Below, piece by piece: positions 22,605-33,399 of a stretch of DNA of 64,000 bases (position 1 is the stretch's first letter; each line of letters opens with the position of its first letter). The translations under genes were made by a program, and so were the position numbers. The stretch covers positions 1 through 64,000 of the forward strand of contig NHZP01000028.1 of NCBI GenBank assembly GCA_003313425.1, read 5' to 3'. Below the pieces are notes generated by a model. That model did not search any database, was not told the DNA's origin, and saw only the letters and a list, made by a program, of their open reading frames with translations. The stretch comes from Pseudopyrenochaeta lycopersici (Eukaryota; Ascomycota; Dothideomycetes; Pleosporales; Pseudopyrenochaetaceae).

Positions 22605-25438
22605 CATACATGGGCAAACCGATATCGATATTTTTTTTAGGGTTTTATATCGATATCGATATAAGGCAAACTGAAAATATCGATATCGATATTATCATCG
22701 ATATCGATATAAGCTTTATACATTAATTAGCTAGCTAACAGTCCTTAAACCACCTTATCTCCTCAATTATCTCATCAGTAAAGCCCTGAATAGCTTCATC
22801 GTCGTCTGGTTCAAGCGGAAAACCCATTCCAGACTCAGATGACGGCGTAATTAATCCCTGATGAAGCCAACTACCTATACACTCAATTTTCTCGATATTA
22901 GCACACGACAGCCTGAGTCGATCCCATGTACAGGTCCTTCTCGCACCTGAAAACACCCTCTCTGCCTCTGCAGATTCCGCAGGGATTGAGAGTATCGCAA
23001 TAGCCATACAATGGAGCCTCGGATATCGACGTCTCTGATCCTCATGACACCACCATTCTAGAGGCGTACAGGGTATTTGTATAGGCGAAGCCTCAATAAA
23101 GACTTTAAAATCATCGTCGTCTGCAGTCTCTGCTATCACGGCTAACTCGCGGCGTAGGCGATCGAGCGCATTTGAGTCACGCCGTTGACGCTTTGGCAGT
23201 GGAGCTTCCTCTGAAATAGGGATTGAGATTATTTTATAATCCTCCTCCCAAATTGTATTAGCTTGCGCAATTGCTGGATCCACCCACTCTTGTAACCAGT
23301 TCTTCTTAATGTAGGTGGACCGCTTTGAGGGATCGAGAAGGAGGGCCGCAGCGTATACAGGCGCGTCGTCTGTGAGGGCGTAATACTTATTAAGGATAAA
23401 CCAACCCATCTCGATGGCGTGGAGCATCCGATTATCATAAGTATCTGGTGCTTCGTACAGCTTCTAGTTATTTATTAGTAAAGATATGTAATAAGATATC
23501 TACTTTACCTTCTGTTGTTCGTAGTGATGGAGGAGAACGTCCATTAATTCAAGACTCTGTCCGATAGATGACTTGTCCGTCTGTGCATACAGAGTCGCAC
23601 CTGCGAACGGTTGTAAAAACTTGCGTATTTTACTAAGAATATCCCAATCCTCAGTAGTGAGCTTAATACCATCAAGCTCGTGATCGTGATCAACCATAAA
23701 GACCTTAATAGCACTCTGTTTCCGCAGTGCTTTATCAATAAACATATACCACGATGACCACCGTGTCATGTTGTCGATTCCTAGCTGTAGACCTACAGCA
23801 ATCATCCAGTTCTTATCGCGTTGTGATGAACGATGTAGCCAGATACCCAGATCATGAAGCTGTTCGAGTGCAGGTAATCGGCCTATACCAGAAAATTCTT
23901 GACGTTGAGTGCCAGTTTTCAGTGTTGCTCTCCAGGTCTTTCGGCCGCCAGCCTCGTCTATCGATCCATTAGAACTTAACGTTAGGGAAAACTTAGTAAA
24001 AAGTTCTTCCCCATCGACCTCCTCCACTATCTGTAGCGCAGCGATAAGAGCTTGTTTGGAAGACGCGAGAAGGAAGGCTTGAAGCGAAAGATTGATGATA
24101 TGGGCAAGGCATCGTACGCGGCGTCGTTTAGGATCAAATTTTACCTATATGGGATTAGCTAGGTTACTAGAAAACGTGGTAAATTAACCTGGTGCTCTTC
24201 AAGTAATCGGGATGCTAAAGATTCCAGGCAAGTATCGTTCGACGTCGCGTTATCGCCTGTGTGCCAGCCAACGTTTGACGTGATGTCGTACTGTTTGAGA
24301 ACCCCATAAAGTAGGTCTGCTTGAGATGCCCCAGAGTGATCTCCGGGTAACTCAATTAGACCTAATAAGGCCTTTTGAAGCTTATAGTCATGATTGACCC
24401 ATTGTGCACAGATAGCAAGTAATCCCTTGCGATGTGGTGATGTCCAGATATCTGTTTGTAGGTGTATCGGGCTATTAGCTAGCTTAAGGATATCTCGAAG
24501 CTGATCTCGGTATAGAACATAGTTAGCGGCCATGAGGCGTACGAGAGATCGTCGGGACTTAATGAGATAATCGCTACACTCAGGATTCGCGGCCAGAAGT
24601 AGAGCTTGCATCTCTGGCCACTCAACACAGGTAAATGCTACCCGGCGTCTAGTAATTAGGCCAATCAGTGCTTCCTTGTAGGCATCTCGATTGAATGTAC
24701 GGCGTAGGGACGAGATGGAGGGCAGAAGATGTTGTGATAACGATGTATTTGAGTCGTTTAAACGCTGTTGAGATAGCATAGATGACTTAGATTGATGGTG
24801 ATTGCGATAGTGAGTTATGGCGTTACTTTTAGGGATCTGTGGTCCCCATGCTGCGTGAAATCGACATCTAAATACTGAGGGACCTGAGGTTTTTCGCTTC
24901 TGACTAGGTTTGGGGGATAGATCCTCATTGCGGCCGCGGGTCATGATATCCCAGAAGCCGGGAGGGTATTCGAGATCTATACGGCTAGCAGAGCTAGATG
25001 GAGCGATATTGGATGAGATAGAGGACGACATGATGTAATAGTAATGGTAATATATTGGAGTGCAAGAGATGGCACATGTGGATGATAGATGTGAGGACTG
25101 AGTTAATTGAGTAACGAAGGTATCTAGCTATCTCTATATACTACGGAGTAGACTAGGCAGTGATGCACTAGTGTAGGCAGTAATACACTAGTGTAGCAGT
25201 GATATACTAGTGTAGGCAGTCGTAGGCTGTGATAATATACCGTGATATAATAGTACTAGAAAACAGGTGTTTGCAGAGAATTGCTGGGTGTGGGAATGCC
25301 AAGCTTTTAAAACTGATATCGATCGATATCGGTTTAAGGGAACCATCGATATCGATATCGGTTTAAGCCGAAAAACCTATATCGATATCGATAATATCGA
25401 TATAAGGCGAAATATCGATATCAGTTTGCCCATGTATG
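22605..25438 (-). mobile_element. hAT transposon 3 (2,834 bp, structurally complete)
   Basis: The inverted repeat CATACATGGGCAAAC is at both ends, with a perfect 8 bp duplication agcgagta outside. The subterminal regions (22620-22712 and 25310-25425) are dense arrays of the palindromic word ATCGAT / ATATCGATAT. The transposase has a full three-exon frame without lesions, so this element may be autonomous. It interrupts the large gene; the host frame is restored when it is removed. Confidence 0.94.
22735..25031 (-). CDS. hAT 3 transposase, intact, three exons
   Basis: Exons are 25031-24189, 24144-23509 and 23463-22735. The introns are 44 bp (24145-24188, GTTAAT...CATATAG) and 45 bp (23464-23508, GTAAAG...TAACTAG), both phase 0, giving 735 residues from an ATG start. 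N-terminus: BED-like Cys/His region (FWDIMTRGRNEDL, FRCRFHAAW, ITHYRNHH). Core: LQTDIWTSPHRKG, HTGDNATSNDTC, RCLAHIINLSLQAF and NMTRWSSWYMF, then KYYALTDDAPVYAAALLLDP. C-terminus: dimerisation domain LSIPAESAEAERVFSGARR. It cuts and pastes the element with 8 bp target duplications. Splicing is inferred from frame and motif continuity. Confidence 0.9.
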
Positions 25439-25446
25439 AGCGAGTA
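25439..25446. repeat. 8 bp target duplication of hAT 3 (right)
   Basis: agcgagta, identical to 22597-22604. Confidence 0.92.
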
Positions 25447-26060
25447 TGTCCTTGCCGCGTGCGCGAGGATATGCTCAAAAAGAAAACAGTACTTATTCAT
25501 CTGAGCGTAGAGGAACCCAAGGAGGTCTTGCGTCGGGACTACGTAGTATGGAGGTGGAGTGTCAGCATCGTCGATTGAGTCGTCGTAAAGGTCCCATTGG
25601 CGCCACTGCTCACAGACGTCCTCTATCATCGTTAATGAAATGCGGTGCTCCTCCCTAATTCCATACGACTTCCAGCGATTGTCGGTGAGATTTGCATGGG
25701 CCCGCTTTTTGCTGTGAAGATAGGCAAACTCGCAGACAGCCTTAGAGAACGAGATGCCTCCGCCTTCTTGCCGGAGAGACCGGACATACCCAGGATCTAG
25801 CGCAAGATTCTCGAGAGACTCATTGTTGAACACGTACGTCTTGGACGTGTCGAACGGCGTCTTGACCAGCCCATAGAACTGAGAGTATATTAAACCGTCT
25901 GTGCTTTCCTTCCCATGCGGTGTGGCAAATAGCGTTTGGCCCATGGTGTCTCGCATCGTGGCCCAAGGATATGTAGTGCATCTGGGACCGCTTTTTGTCT
26001 GACTCCCGTTAGCGTTAACCGTTTCTCGAGTCTGAGCGTAGGCTTCGAGGCAACACTTCC
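25439..26060 (-). pseudogene. Segment 3 of the split large gene
   Basis: Runs from the small hAT derivative to hAT 3, ending at ILAHAARTYS. It continues in segment 4 as LPETIVMVVALRALRF after removal of hAT 3 and one agcgagta copy. It contains ordered blocks with conserved-looking Trp and His. Confidence 0.85.
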
Positions 26061-26068
26061 TCCATAGG

Positions 26069-26676
26069 CAGTGATCGGAATGGTCTGGTCTGACTTGGTC
26101 TTGGTCTGGTCTAGACCGCCAAGACTTGGTCTGGTCTGACGAATTTTTGAGACCATGGTCGGACCGGTCTAAATGGTCGGACCGGTCTGGCATCACGTGC
26201 TCCGCCAAGCAGCACATGATTGGTCAATCCAGCCCTAGTAGCCAGTGCACGGTGTTTCCCGCTCTACGACTAATCAAAATCCACGTGACATTGCTTTTGT
26301 TCGGCCAATGAAAAGAGGTTTTCAGAATAAGCGATTGGCCAATCAGACTTTATGCTTTCAAACCCGGCAAAACCGACTAGAATTGCTTCACTTCGCTACA
26401 CAATTATAGAGGCGTGTGAGTACCTCCGGGCCTGGTATGGAAGGTCCCAATCTGAAGATGACAGCGACAACGAGGATAGTGAGAATGACAACGATATGGT
26501 TGATATAGTAACATAATACATTACTTTTCTTTCCTTCTATAACTTCAGCCTCATTCTTGGCGGTCTTGGCGGTCTTGCTGGTCTGGTCTTGGTTTGACCT
26601 TTAAACCAGACCAAAACAGTTGGTCTGGTCTGGTTTGACCTCTAGACCAGACCAGACCAGACCATTCCGATCACTG
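26069..26676 (+). mobile_element. Non-autonomous hAT derivative (608 bp)
   Basis: Termini CAGTGATCGGAATGGTCTGG in inverted orientation are flanked by exact 8 bp duplications tccatagg (26061-26068 and 26677-26684). Both subterminal regions carry many ggtctggtc / gaccagacc words. Inside, on the + strand, a short frame around 26370-26515 (TIIEACEYLRAWYG followed by an acidic tail) matches the last codons of the hAT 1 transposase (DIIEANECLKGWYG). It is therefore an internal deletion derivative of the hAT 1 family. It splits the large gene. Confidence 0.92.
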
Positions 26677-28347
26677 TCCATAGGTACACCTCGGCCTCAT
26701 GGTCTTCGGGGATTGAGTCGTACGGGAGAGCGCTGTCCCCTGAGGTAACTTGTTTCCCAAGGTCTACAAAGGTACGATCCTTGCTGTAGAACTGCGGATC
26801 GGTGGCCTTGGACCAGCACTGCTCCCAACGCCCGTACGCCGAGCTGAGACTAGCGTCCATGTACTCTAGCTTGGTGTTCTTTGCATTCAGGAACAGAGTA
26901 GCGCCTTCAAATTGACTGAAGCCAGGATTGCTTGCGATAGCCTCGAGGATACAGTCCCAGAGTGGGTCGAGATGCCGTGGCTGTAGCGCGTACGTCAGAA
27001 GCTGCTCCCGAGCAGAGTCTTTCCGGGCAAAACTCTCGGCAGACAGCGCGGTCGAGTCTAGGCTAACGATGTGTGCAGAAGCGGGATAATGCTGTAGGAT
27101 GTTTGCACATCCGATCGTCTTCTTCAGAGCAGGGCTAAGGATTGCGTCGTACCAGAGCTGCTGATCTTGGTCGCTGAGGTAGGTAGTGTGCTTATATGTG
27201 CTTTCCACGTGGAGGGCAGGGAAGAAAATGTAAAGGAAAAGCGATTCTATTCCAATCACCGAGCCAAAGCAGTAATGGGGAATCTTGTGGAGCGGAACAT
27301 GCTTCTTAACCAAGTCTCCACGTTGGTTGCAGTTGGGAACCTTCAAGCTAAAATGCACGTCTGCGTTGAAGTTTAGGAAGGGGTGAGGCCTGGCGAGCCA
27401 GTTGATTCCCTGTCGAGCGACACCTAGGCTGCTGGGGAAGCAGCAGATACTGTCAATGTCAAAAGTAGTCTCGGCGGCGCGATCCTTAGTACTTTTCGAG
27501 TAGTGTTGTGATAGACATAAGTTTAGAGGCAGATTGCTATCACTATTTTGCGCCTCCTCAGCCACAGCCACCGTAATTGTGCCTTCAAAGGCGCCTCGGC
27601 AGTCAACGCCGCGTACATCTGCCGGCTTCATCAACTTAGAGCTGCCGAGAACGTCCGGGAGGGTTGTTGCCCCGTTGTAGTCTCCGCGGATGTGAGTGGT
27701 GAGCTGCCTAAGGGAAGAGCATGCGGAATGCACGTCGGAACGTTGATGATGCCGTCGATGCAACTGGTCCGCCTCACCATGCTGCTCATGTGTGCAACCA
27801 TGGAAACGCCTAAGCTGCTTTGCAAGCTTGACGGCGGTCCGTTCCGATGGTTCTGGAGATGCGGCAGGAGTCGTGGTTGCGGCCCGCCTTGAGGTTAGGG
27901 TGGCAGCTGTAGATGGGGTGAAGTTCGAACGTGAAGTGGTTATAGATGGACACAAGGGTGAACGTGTAGCGACGCTTGGAGATCTTTGGGCGACTGGTTG
28001 AAACGGTTCGCCGTCGGCTGATGGGCTCCCTAGCGGAGGTCTTATCCAAGAGAGAAGAGTGTTCTTCTGGGCTGGGAACAGAGCGCTCTGCCTACTATCC
28101 CCCCGCTTCGACCACGACAAAGTAGGCGGGCTGCGCTGACTGGGTGCCTGCCTTCCAGCCTTGTCAAAGTGGCAAGTGCCTGTAGATGGACCCGACTGAT
28201 ACGAGTTGCATACGCTAGTTCTATCTTCCGCTACATCTTTGCCTACCAGCCTAGTAAAAGTAAGACCTGGTTCATGGTTATCCACTTGACATTCGGACGG
28301 GTCGCCTGAATTTTCCGTCTCTGGACTTAGCGACGCTCCTAAACCAC
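26677..28347 (-). pseudogene. Segment 2 of the split large gene
   Basis: Begins at the retrotransposon border and runs in frame to the hAT-derived element at 26676. The first half is Ser/Thr/Arg-rich and probably disordered. The second half is ordered, with Trp and Cys (LYIFFPALHVESTY, ALQPRHLDPLWDCILEAIAS). It continues into segment 3 at EVYLW-RKCCLEAY when the 608 bp element and one tccatagg are removed. Confidence 0.85.
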
Positions 28348-28352
28348 ATATA
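28348..28352. repeat. 5 bp target duplication of chromovirus copy 2 (left)
   Basis: atata, repeated at 33585-33589; 5 bp is usual for Ty3/gypsy integrases. Confidence 0.9.
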
Positions 28353-28525
28353 TGTGAGCGGTCTCTAGTAACTGGATTCCAGCTATCTAGTCCAGATGCT
28401 ATCTACAACCAAGATAGGAAGAAAAGAGGAGAATTGGGTGCCACGCGAGGTACAAAGTTTTCCGTGCACGAGCCGTATATCCGTGCACGACGGCGCAGCC
28501 TCGAGCACTGGCCTAGCCCGTTACA
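28353..28525 (-). repeat. 3' LTR of chromovirus copy 2
   Basis: 173 bp, + strand tgtgagcgg...cccgttaca, matching the 5' LTR at 33412-33584 and the LTR at 3748-3920. Confidence 0.94.
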
Positions 28526-31500
28526 TTACCCCCCTCCTCCCTTTCTGCGCGTCTTCGTCCATAGCTTCCATGCCTCAGTCTTACGCACATTCTCAACTGG
28601 CTCCCAGGTTGGGTCCGCATAGTCAACCCACTTCACACGTGCTTCTTTAAAGTGTCTTCGGCCCCGCCTTGTAGCCCTTTCGTCTAATATTCGCTCAACT
28701 AGCCAGGCTTCCTCTCCGTCAATAAGTAAGGGCCCTGGTTGGCTGTCCCCAGTCTTCTGGGATGGGAGGGGATCGTTTGGTGCAGGCCGTAGTACATCAA
28801 CGTGGAAAACGGGATGTATCCTACCAGGAACGTCAAGCTTATATGCGTGGGAGCTAACTTGTCGTACAACTCGGTACTTGCCATGCAACCAGTCTAGCTT
28901 CTTCGAGGGTCTTGATGTTTTTACATTCCTCAGGTTAAGGAATACCCAGTCTCCCTCCTTGTACTGCGGTGCTGCTGTTCGGGTTCTGTTAGCTTGGTGT
29001 TGTTGTTTCTCCTGTGCCATAGCTATTGCAGCTTGGGCCCATTCTGTTGCGTCTTGAAGTCTTTTAAGGAAATCTTCTGCTAGTACTTCGCCATCCTTCT
29101 TTGTTCGGTCCTGGATTGTGCGCTCTTCAACAAGCTGTATTGGCTCGTTATGGTATCCGTGCATAAAGAAAAAAGGGCTTAGTCCTGTAGATGATGCCTC
29201 TCGGTTGTTGATCGCTCCCATAATAATAGGCAGGAGTGTTGACCAGTTCTCCTGCGTGTAGGTTGCCCAAATGCGAATCATCTTCTCAATCTCTTGGTTC
29301 ATCCGTTCAGTAGCACCATCAGTTTGTGGGTGATAAGCAGTTGATAGTCGTTGCTCGATATTTAAGAGTCTGCAAAAATATCTCCATAGATCGCTGACAA
29401 ATTGAGGGCCTCTATCGCTCGTGATTGCAGTAGGGATGCCATGAATTGGGTAGTGGCGTTCAAAGAGCCTTTGTGCGACTGCTTCAGCGGAGAGATCGTG
29501 CATACTCTCTAGTTCTACTCCTTTTGTAAGCCGATCTGTCAGAACCATGCAGCTTGGAGCATTGTCTCGCCCTGATAGCGGCAAGTCCGTGATAAAGTCG
29601 ATGGAGATTTCCCCCCAGATACGTTCAGGTATTGGCATTGGCTTGAGGAGGCCCTTCTTCGTCTCCCTCCATATAGTGTTTCTCCCGCACACTTCGCAGT
29701 TTCGAACAAATTGTCGCACGTCACTCGCAGCACCCGACCAAAAGAACTGCCTTGATAGGATTGCGTAGGTGAGATCTCTCCCAGGGTGTCCAGTAATATG
29801 CGAGTCGTGGATATTTTGAATGATCTGGGTGCGTAGTGGTTCGCAATTTGGAATCCAGATCCTTCCTCGAAATCGTAGCAAGCCTCTCTCGTCCACGGAG
29901 CATTCCGCCATGCTTACGGATTTCTCTTTCTGCAGATCTACTGGAAGGTTTCTCTCTTTGCGTATTACCAGGGTAGTGAGCTCTCGGTAGAGTTTGTCCT
30001 GCTGTCGACTCTTATGCCATAGTTCTTGCATTTGGTCATCTTCGAACAGTCGTACACTCTTCGCAAAATCGATATTGGTTAGTGATGAGGCGAGAGATAG
30101 GACTTGAGTGTTCCTGAGGTGCTTATTCTGAAAGAGCCGTTTGAACCGAGATCGGAGGCGTTCGTCGTCATAGTTGGCGGGCAGGTCCTGTTCTCGTCGT
30201 GACAATGCGTCAGGCTTTCCCATCATCTTCCCGGGCTTCCATTCGAGGGTGAAGTTGAACCTTGAGAGGAATTCTGACCAGCGCACTTGTCTCTCTGATA
30301 GTTGTCTCTCAGTGTAAAAGTATTTCAGGTTCTTGTGATCAGTTAAGATAGTGAAGTGCTTAACCATGTGCAACTCTGGCTCCCAGGCTTCCAAACAACG
30401 GACGATAGCAAGGAGCTCCTTATCGTGGATTGGGTAATTAGCTTCTGTCGCTGAGTGCTTCTTAGAATAATAAGCAACAGGTTGCCAATTGCTGTTCTTG
30501 TCCTTCTGTAAGAGTAAGCCACCAGTAGCGTGTCCAGACGAATCTGCTTCCAACAAGGTCTCCTTTTCTGGATCAAAATGAGCCAATATTGGTGCTGTGA
30601 TAAGGAGCTCTTTGATCTTCTCAAATGCTTCTTGACACGCTTCGTCCCATCGGAAGGGGACGTCCTTTCTTGTTAGATTAGTGAGGGGTTCAGCGATATC
30701 GGAGAACTCTGGTATAAAAACTCGGTAAAAGTTGGCGAATCCAATAAACCCTCGTACGGCCTTCACGGACGATGGCGTGGCCCAATCACGTATGGCGGCA
30801 ATCTTGTCGGGGTCAACTCGTATTCCGACTTCTGCCTCAATAATGTATCCAAGGTATTTGACTCTCTTAGTTTCGAACTCACACTTGTCAATATCAATCT
30901 GGAGTCCGGCGTCCATCAGACGTTGAAGGACTCTTCCAACCTTCTGCCGGTGGTCTTGGAGGGACCCTGAGGAGTAAATCAGGATGTCGTCGATGTATGC
31001 AGATACAAAGTCGTCCAAGTAATCCTGCAGAACACTATTTATATACCGCTGAAAGGCAGCGGGTGCTCCTGTTAATCCAAAAGGAACTACGCGCCATTCG
31101 AACAATCCGTATCTCGTCCGGAAGGCTGTTTTCCATTCTTCTCCTTTCGCTAGTCGTATCTTGTGGAATGCTGCAATGACGTCAAGCTTCGTGAACCATC
31201 GCGCCTTCGCTACGTTTCTCAATGTTTCAGTGAACAACGGGAGTGGGTAGCGGTCCTTCTTAGTGATGTTGTTCAGGCCACGATAGTCTACGCAGAATCG
31301 GACTCCTCCTCCGGGCTTTTTGACCATTAACACTGGCGCGGCAGCCGGCGAGTTGCTGGCTCGAATGAACTCTTTATCTAACAGCTCAGTGAGAGTCTTC
31401 CTTAATACGAGCAGTTCTTCTCGGCCCATGCCGTAGAGAGGTCCCCAAGGAATCGTTTTTTCAGATCCGTTCTGGTCTTTCTCAATCTCAATGTGCAGAT

Positions 31501-32212
31501 CGACACCCTCCCTGTGAGGTGGTAGCTTCTCCGCTAGGTGCTGATCAAAAGCCTTCAACCACTTCTGGTAATGAGGTGGCAGTTTGACCTTAGGGTCCGA
31601 TCGTTTGCGTGGCTTCAGAGCTTTCTCGATATCTGCGATCGAGACAGCGTATACTCCTGTATCAAGATTGATACCTTCCTGTCGGTTCTTCCTACGATTT
31701 CTTCTTACTTCAGCCAGAAACGCACTAGCTATAAGTTGTGCGGCCTTGAACTGGGGCGGCCTGCGCAACGTCTTCTTGCGGTTCCAAACGCGGATGCCAG
31801 ACACGCCGATGTCCAAGCAGCCCCGTCTTGTAGAGATAGTGACATCAGCATCTTCTAGCCATGGGTTTCCGAGGATTAGGTCGTACGTGAGGCCAGGGAC
31901 TACGTAAAAGAAGATGCGCTCCTGCTGGTGTCCATCTATATCGATTGAGGCGTAGGTGATAGTGTTCAGGATTGTCGTTGATTCTGCGTTCTTCCCTGCG
32001 GCTCCTTCTAACCGGCGCGGTGCTATCTTCAACGATGGCAATCTCAGAGATTGAAAGAGTCGTTCACTTATAGCGGAGTAGCAAAGGCAGCCTGAGTCTA
32101 CGAGACCGGTAACGAAGTCAGTTCCATTAAGTCTAACGTCCACTAAAAAGGGGTCACCGTCCATCTTTGCTCTTCCTTCCTCTTTCCATTCTCTCTGAGC
32201 TGCCACGTAGTC
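28526..32212 (-). CDS. Pol polyprotein of chromovirus copy 2
   Basis: 1,228 sense codons follow the gag UAG in the same frame. Counted from the GTG at 32206, domains are: aspartic protease (VDSG near 37), reverse transcriptase (YIDD near 404), RNase H (LEADSSGHATGG near 555, TDHKNLKYF), integrase zinc finger (H-X4-H ... CEVCG near 840) and integrase core (SIDFITDLP, TDRGPQFVSDLW). A C-terminal chromodomain (ERILDERA...VKWVDYADPTWEP near 1170-1215) follows. There is no ATG near the 5' end of the frame, so expression must depend on reading through UAG or another recoding route. The last codons overlap the polypurine tract and stop at TAA 28526-28528, directly on the LTR. Confidence 0.94.
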   Translation of the reverse strand, partial: DYVAAQREWKEEGRAKMDGDPFLVDVRLNGTDFVTGLVDSGCLCYSAISERLFQSLRLPSLKIAPRRLEGAAGKNAESTTILNTITYASIDIDGHQQERIFFYVVPGLTYDLILGNPWLEDADVTISTRRGCLDIGVSGIRVWNRKKTLRRPPQFKAAQLIASAFLAEVRRNRRKNRQEGINLDTGVYAVSIADIEKALKPRKRSDPKVKLPPHYQKWLKAFDQHLAEKLPPHREGVDLHIEIEKDQNGSEKTIPWGPLYGMGREELLVLRKTLTELLDKEFIRASNSPAAAPVLMVKKPGGGVRFCVDYRGLNNITKKDRYPLPLFTETLRNVAKARWFTKLDVIAAFHKIRLAKGEEWKTAFRTRYGLFEWRVVPFGLTGAPAAFQRYINSVLQDYLDDFVSAYIDDILIYSSGSLQDHRQKVGRVLQRLMDAGLQIDIDKCEFETKRVKYLGYIIEAEVGIRVDPDKIAAIRDWATPSSVKAVRGFIGFANFYRVFIPEFSDIAEPLTNLTRKDVPFRWDEACQEAFEKIKELLITAPILAHFDPEKETLLEADSSGHATGGLLLQKDKNSNWQPVAYYSKKHSATEANYPIHDKELLAIVRCLEAWEPELHMVKHFTILTDHKNLKYFYTERQLSERQVRWSEFLSRFNFTLEWKPGKMMGKPDALSRREQDLPANYDDERLRSRFKRLFQNKHLRNTQVLSLASSLTNIDFAKSVRLFEDDQMQELWHKSRQQDKLYRELTTLVIRKERNLPVDLQKEKSVSMAECSVDERGLLRFRGRIWIPNCEPLRTQIIQNIHDSHITGHPGRDLTYAILSRQFFWSGAASDVRQFVRNCEVCGRNTIWRETKKGLLKPMPIPERIWGEISIDFITDLPLSGRDNAPSCMVLTDRLTKGVELESMHDLSAEAVAQRLFERHYPIHGIPTAITSDRGPQFVSDLWRYFCRLLNIEQRLSTAYHPQTDGATERMNQEIEKMIRIWATYTQENWSTLLPIIMGAINNREASSTGLSPFFFMHGYHNEPIQLVEERTIQDRTKKDGEVLAEDFLKRLQDATEWAQAAIAMAQEKQQHQANRTRTAAPQYKEGDWVFLNLRNVKTSRPSKKLDWLHGKYRVVRQVSSHAYKLDVPGRIHPVFHVDVLRPAPNDPLPSQKTGDSQPGPLLIDGEEAWLVERILDERATRRGRRHFKEARVKWVDYADPTWEPVENVRKTEAWKLWTKTRRKGGGG
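28529..28544 (-). other. Polypurine tract of chromovirus copy 2
   Basis: On the minus strand AAAGGGAGGAGGGGGG precedes TAA and the 3' LTR. This is the expected plus-strand primer, and it doubles as the final Lys-Gly codons of pol. Confidence 0.85.
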
Positions 32213-32215
32213 CTA
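32213..32215 (-). promoter_or_regulatory. Candidate UAG readthrough codon between gag and pol
   Basis: The gag stop TAG is followed in the same frame by 1,228 open codons of pol with no nearby ATG. The context on the minus strand is GAG CAA TAG GAC TAC GTG. The identical arrangement is at 2549-2551 in copy 1. Stop-codon suppression is the simplest explanation; re-initiation cannot be excluded. Confidence 0.7.
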
Positions 32216-33367
32216 TTGCTCTTTGTCAGCTTCGTCTAGCTCGTCTTCAATAGCAGCGCTTGTAACCGCGGCGCTTAACGCGGCTTTGACGCTGGTGTAC
32301 ATTGGTCGGATAGCGGCTGCTAGCGGGCATGTTACTATTCGGCACCGGCTGCGGCCGCATCGAAGGCAACGCCCTTCACGGCGTCGAGCGTCAATCTCTT
32401 CCTGGCCAACCCACTTTGCTCGTTTCCCAAGTAGCTCTTGGTCTTCCGGACGCTTTGAAGGGTATCCGTTTACGTTGCCTTTGTCGCGGAGGCGGACAGT
32501 GTTCACTTGGGTTGGAGTAGGTGGTGTTGGTTCCCATTCCATCATGTCTTCGCGGTTGAATTGCATGGCGGCCTTGCTACTAGTAGTTGTTGGCAACGTA
32601 GGTACTTGGGCGTCTCTGATAACGCTTCTCTTCTTCGTCCACTGGCCATATAGCTCCATGTCGTTACTTAGGTTTGCGCACTTTTGGACAAATCCCATAT
32701 ATGTATGGTTGTCGCCTCCTGATGTACCTACTAGCTTGTCTCTCATCTTGTTGTTGAGCGCGTTGCGCAGATAGGATGTCTTAGCGACGTCGTCCCATCC
32801 CTCTGCGTCAGCGTTGGCTATCTCCCTTTCGAACCGGGGGTAGAAGGATATGAAGGTCTCGTCTTCTTTCTGGCGAATGGAATGTAGATTCTGGATTGCT
32901 TTTTCTTTCCGGTTGCGCTCACCGTAGAGGAGGTCAAGACGGTGAAGAAGTTCGCGAGGATTTGGAGACTCTTGTTTGTTTGCCATCTCGTAGTATGTAG
33001 TAACGTTGATTTTTGCTGTTCCTTCAAGGCGTGCATAGATATAGCGTAGTTGAGCCTTCGAGCTCCCTATAGCTCGCGCATCTTCTTCAATCTTAGCTTC
33101 CATCTCTAGCTTCCATCCTCGCCATTGTGATTTGTTGCCGCTGAACATTGGAGGGTGGGGAAGGCGTGACTTCACAGTTACCGGGGTAGGTTCGGGCGAC
33201 GGCGTTGGGGCGGCAGTGGCGCGTGGTGTAAGTTCAGGCGTATTAGATGGCTGCTGTAACTGCGTTTCCAATCGGATGCTTATATCGTCGAGTTTGGCGA
33301 ACAACTGCTGGACTAGTTGGTCCATGTTATTAAGCCGCATATTGACTTCTTCGGTAGGGTCCTGCAT
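32213..33367 (-). CDS. Gag of chromovirus copy 2
   Basis: 384 residues from ATG 33367, 44 bases inside the 5' LTR. Same features as copy 1: coiled N-terminus, gag fold with the FEREIANADAEGW helix, and a C-terminal knuckle C-X2-C-X4-C-X4-C in which Cys replaces His. It ends CAA UAG GAC UAC with pol open in the same frame. Confidence 0.94.
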   Translation of the reverse strand: MQDPTEEVNMRLNNMDQLVQQLFAKLDDISIRLETQLQQPSNTPELTPRATAAPTPSPEPTPVTVKSRLPHPPMFSGNKSQWRGWKLEMEAKIEEDARAIGSSKAQLRYIYARLEGTAKINVTTYYEMANKQESPNPRELLHRLDLLYGERNRKEKAIQNLHSIRQKEDETFISFYPRFEREIANADAEGWDDVAKTSYLRNALNNKMRDKLVGTSGGDNHTYMGFVQKCANLSNDMELYGQWTKKRSVIRDAQVPTLPTTTSSKAAMQFNREDMMEWEPTPPTPTQVNTVRLRDKGNVNGYPSKRPEDQELLGKRAKWVGQEEIDARRREGRCLRCGRSRCRIVTCPLAAAIRPMYTSVKAALSAAVTSAAIEDELDEADKEQ

Positions 33368-33399
33368 AATGCTTTTTCAGTGTCCTCGTCAGCTGCGAG

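Noticed and set aside
22625..22640. tttagggtttt as an interstitial telomere in hAT 3
   Set aside because: A single word within the element's end; not an array.
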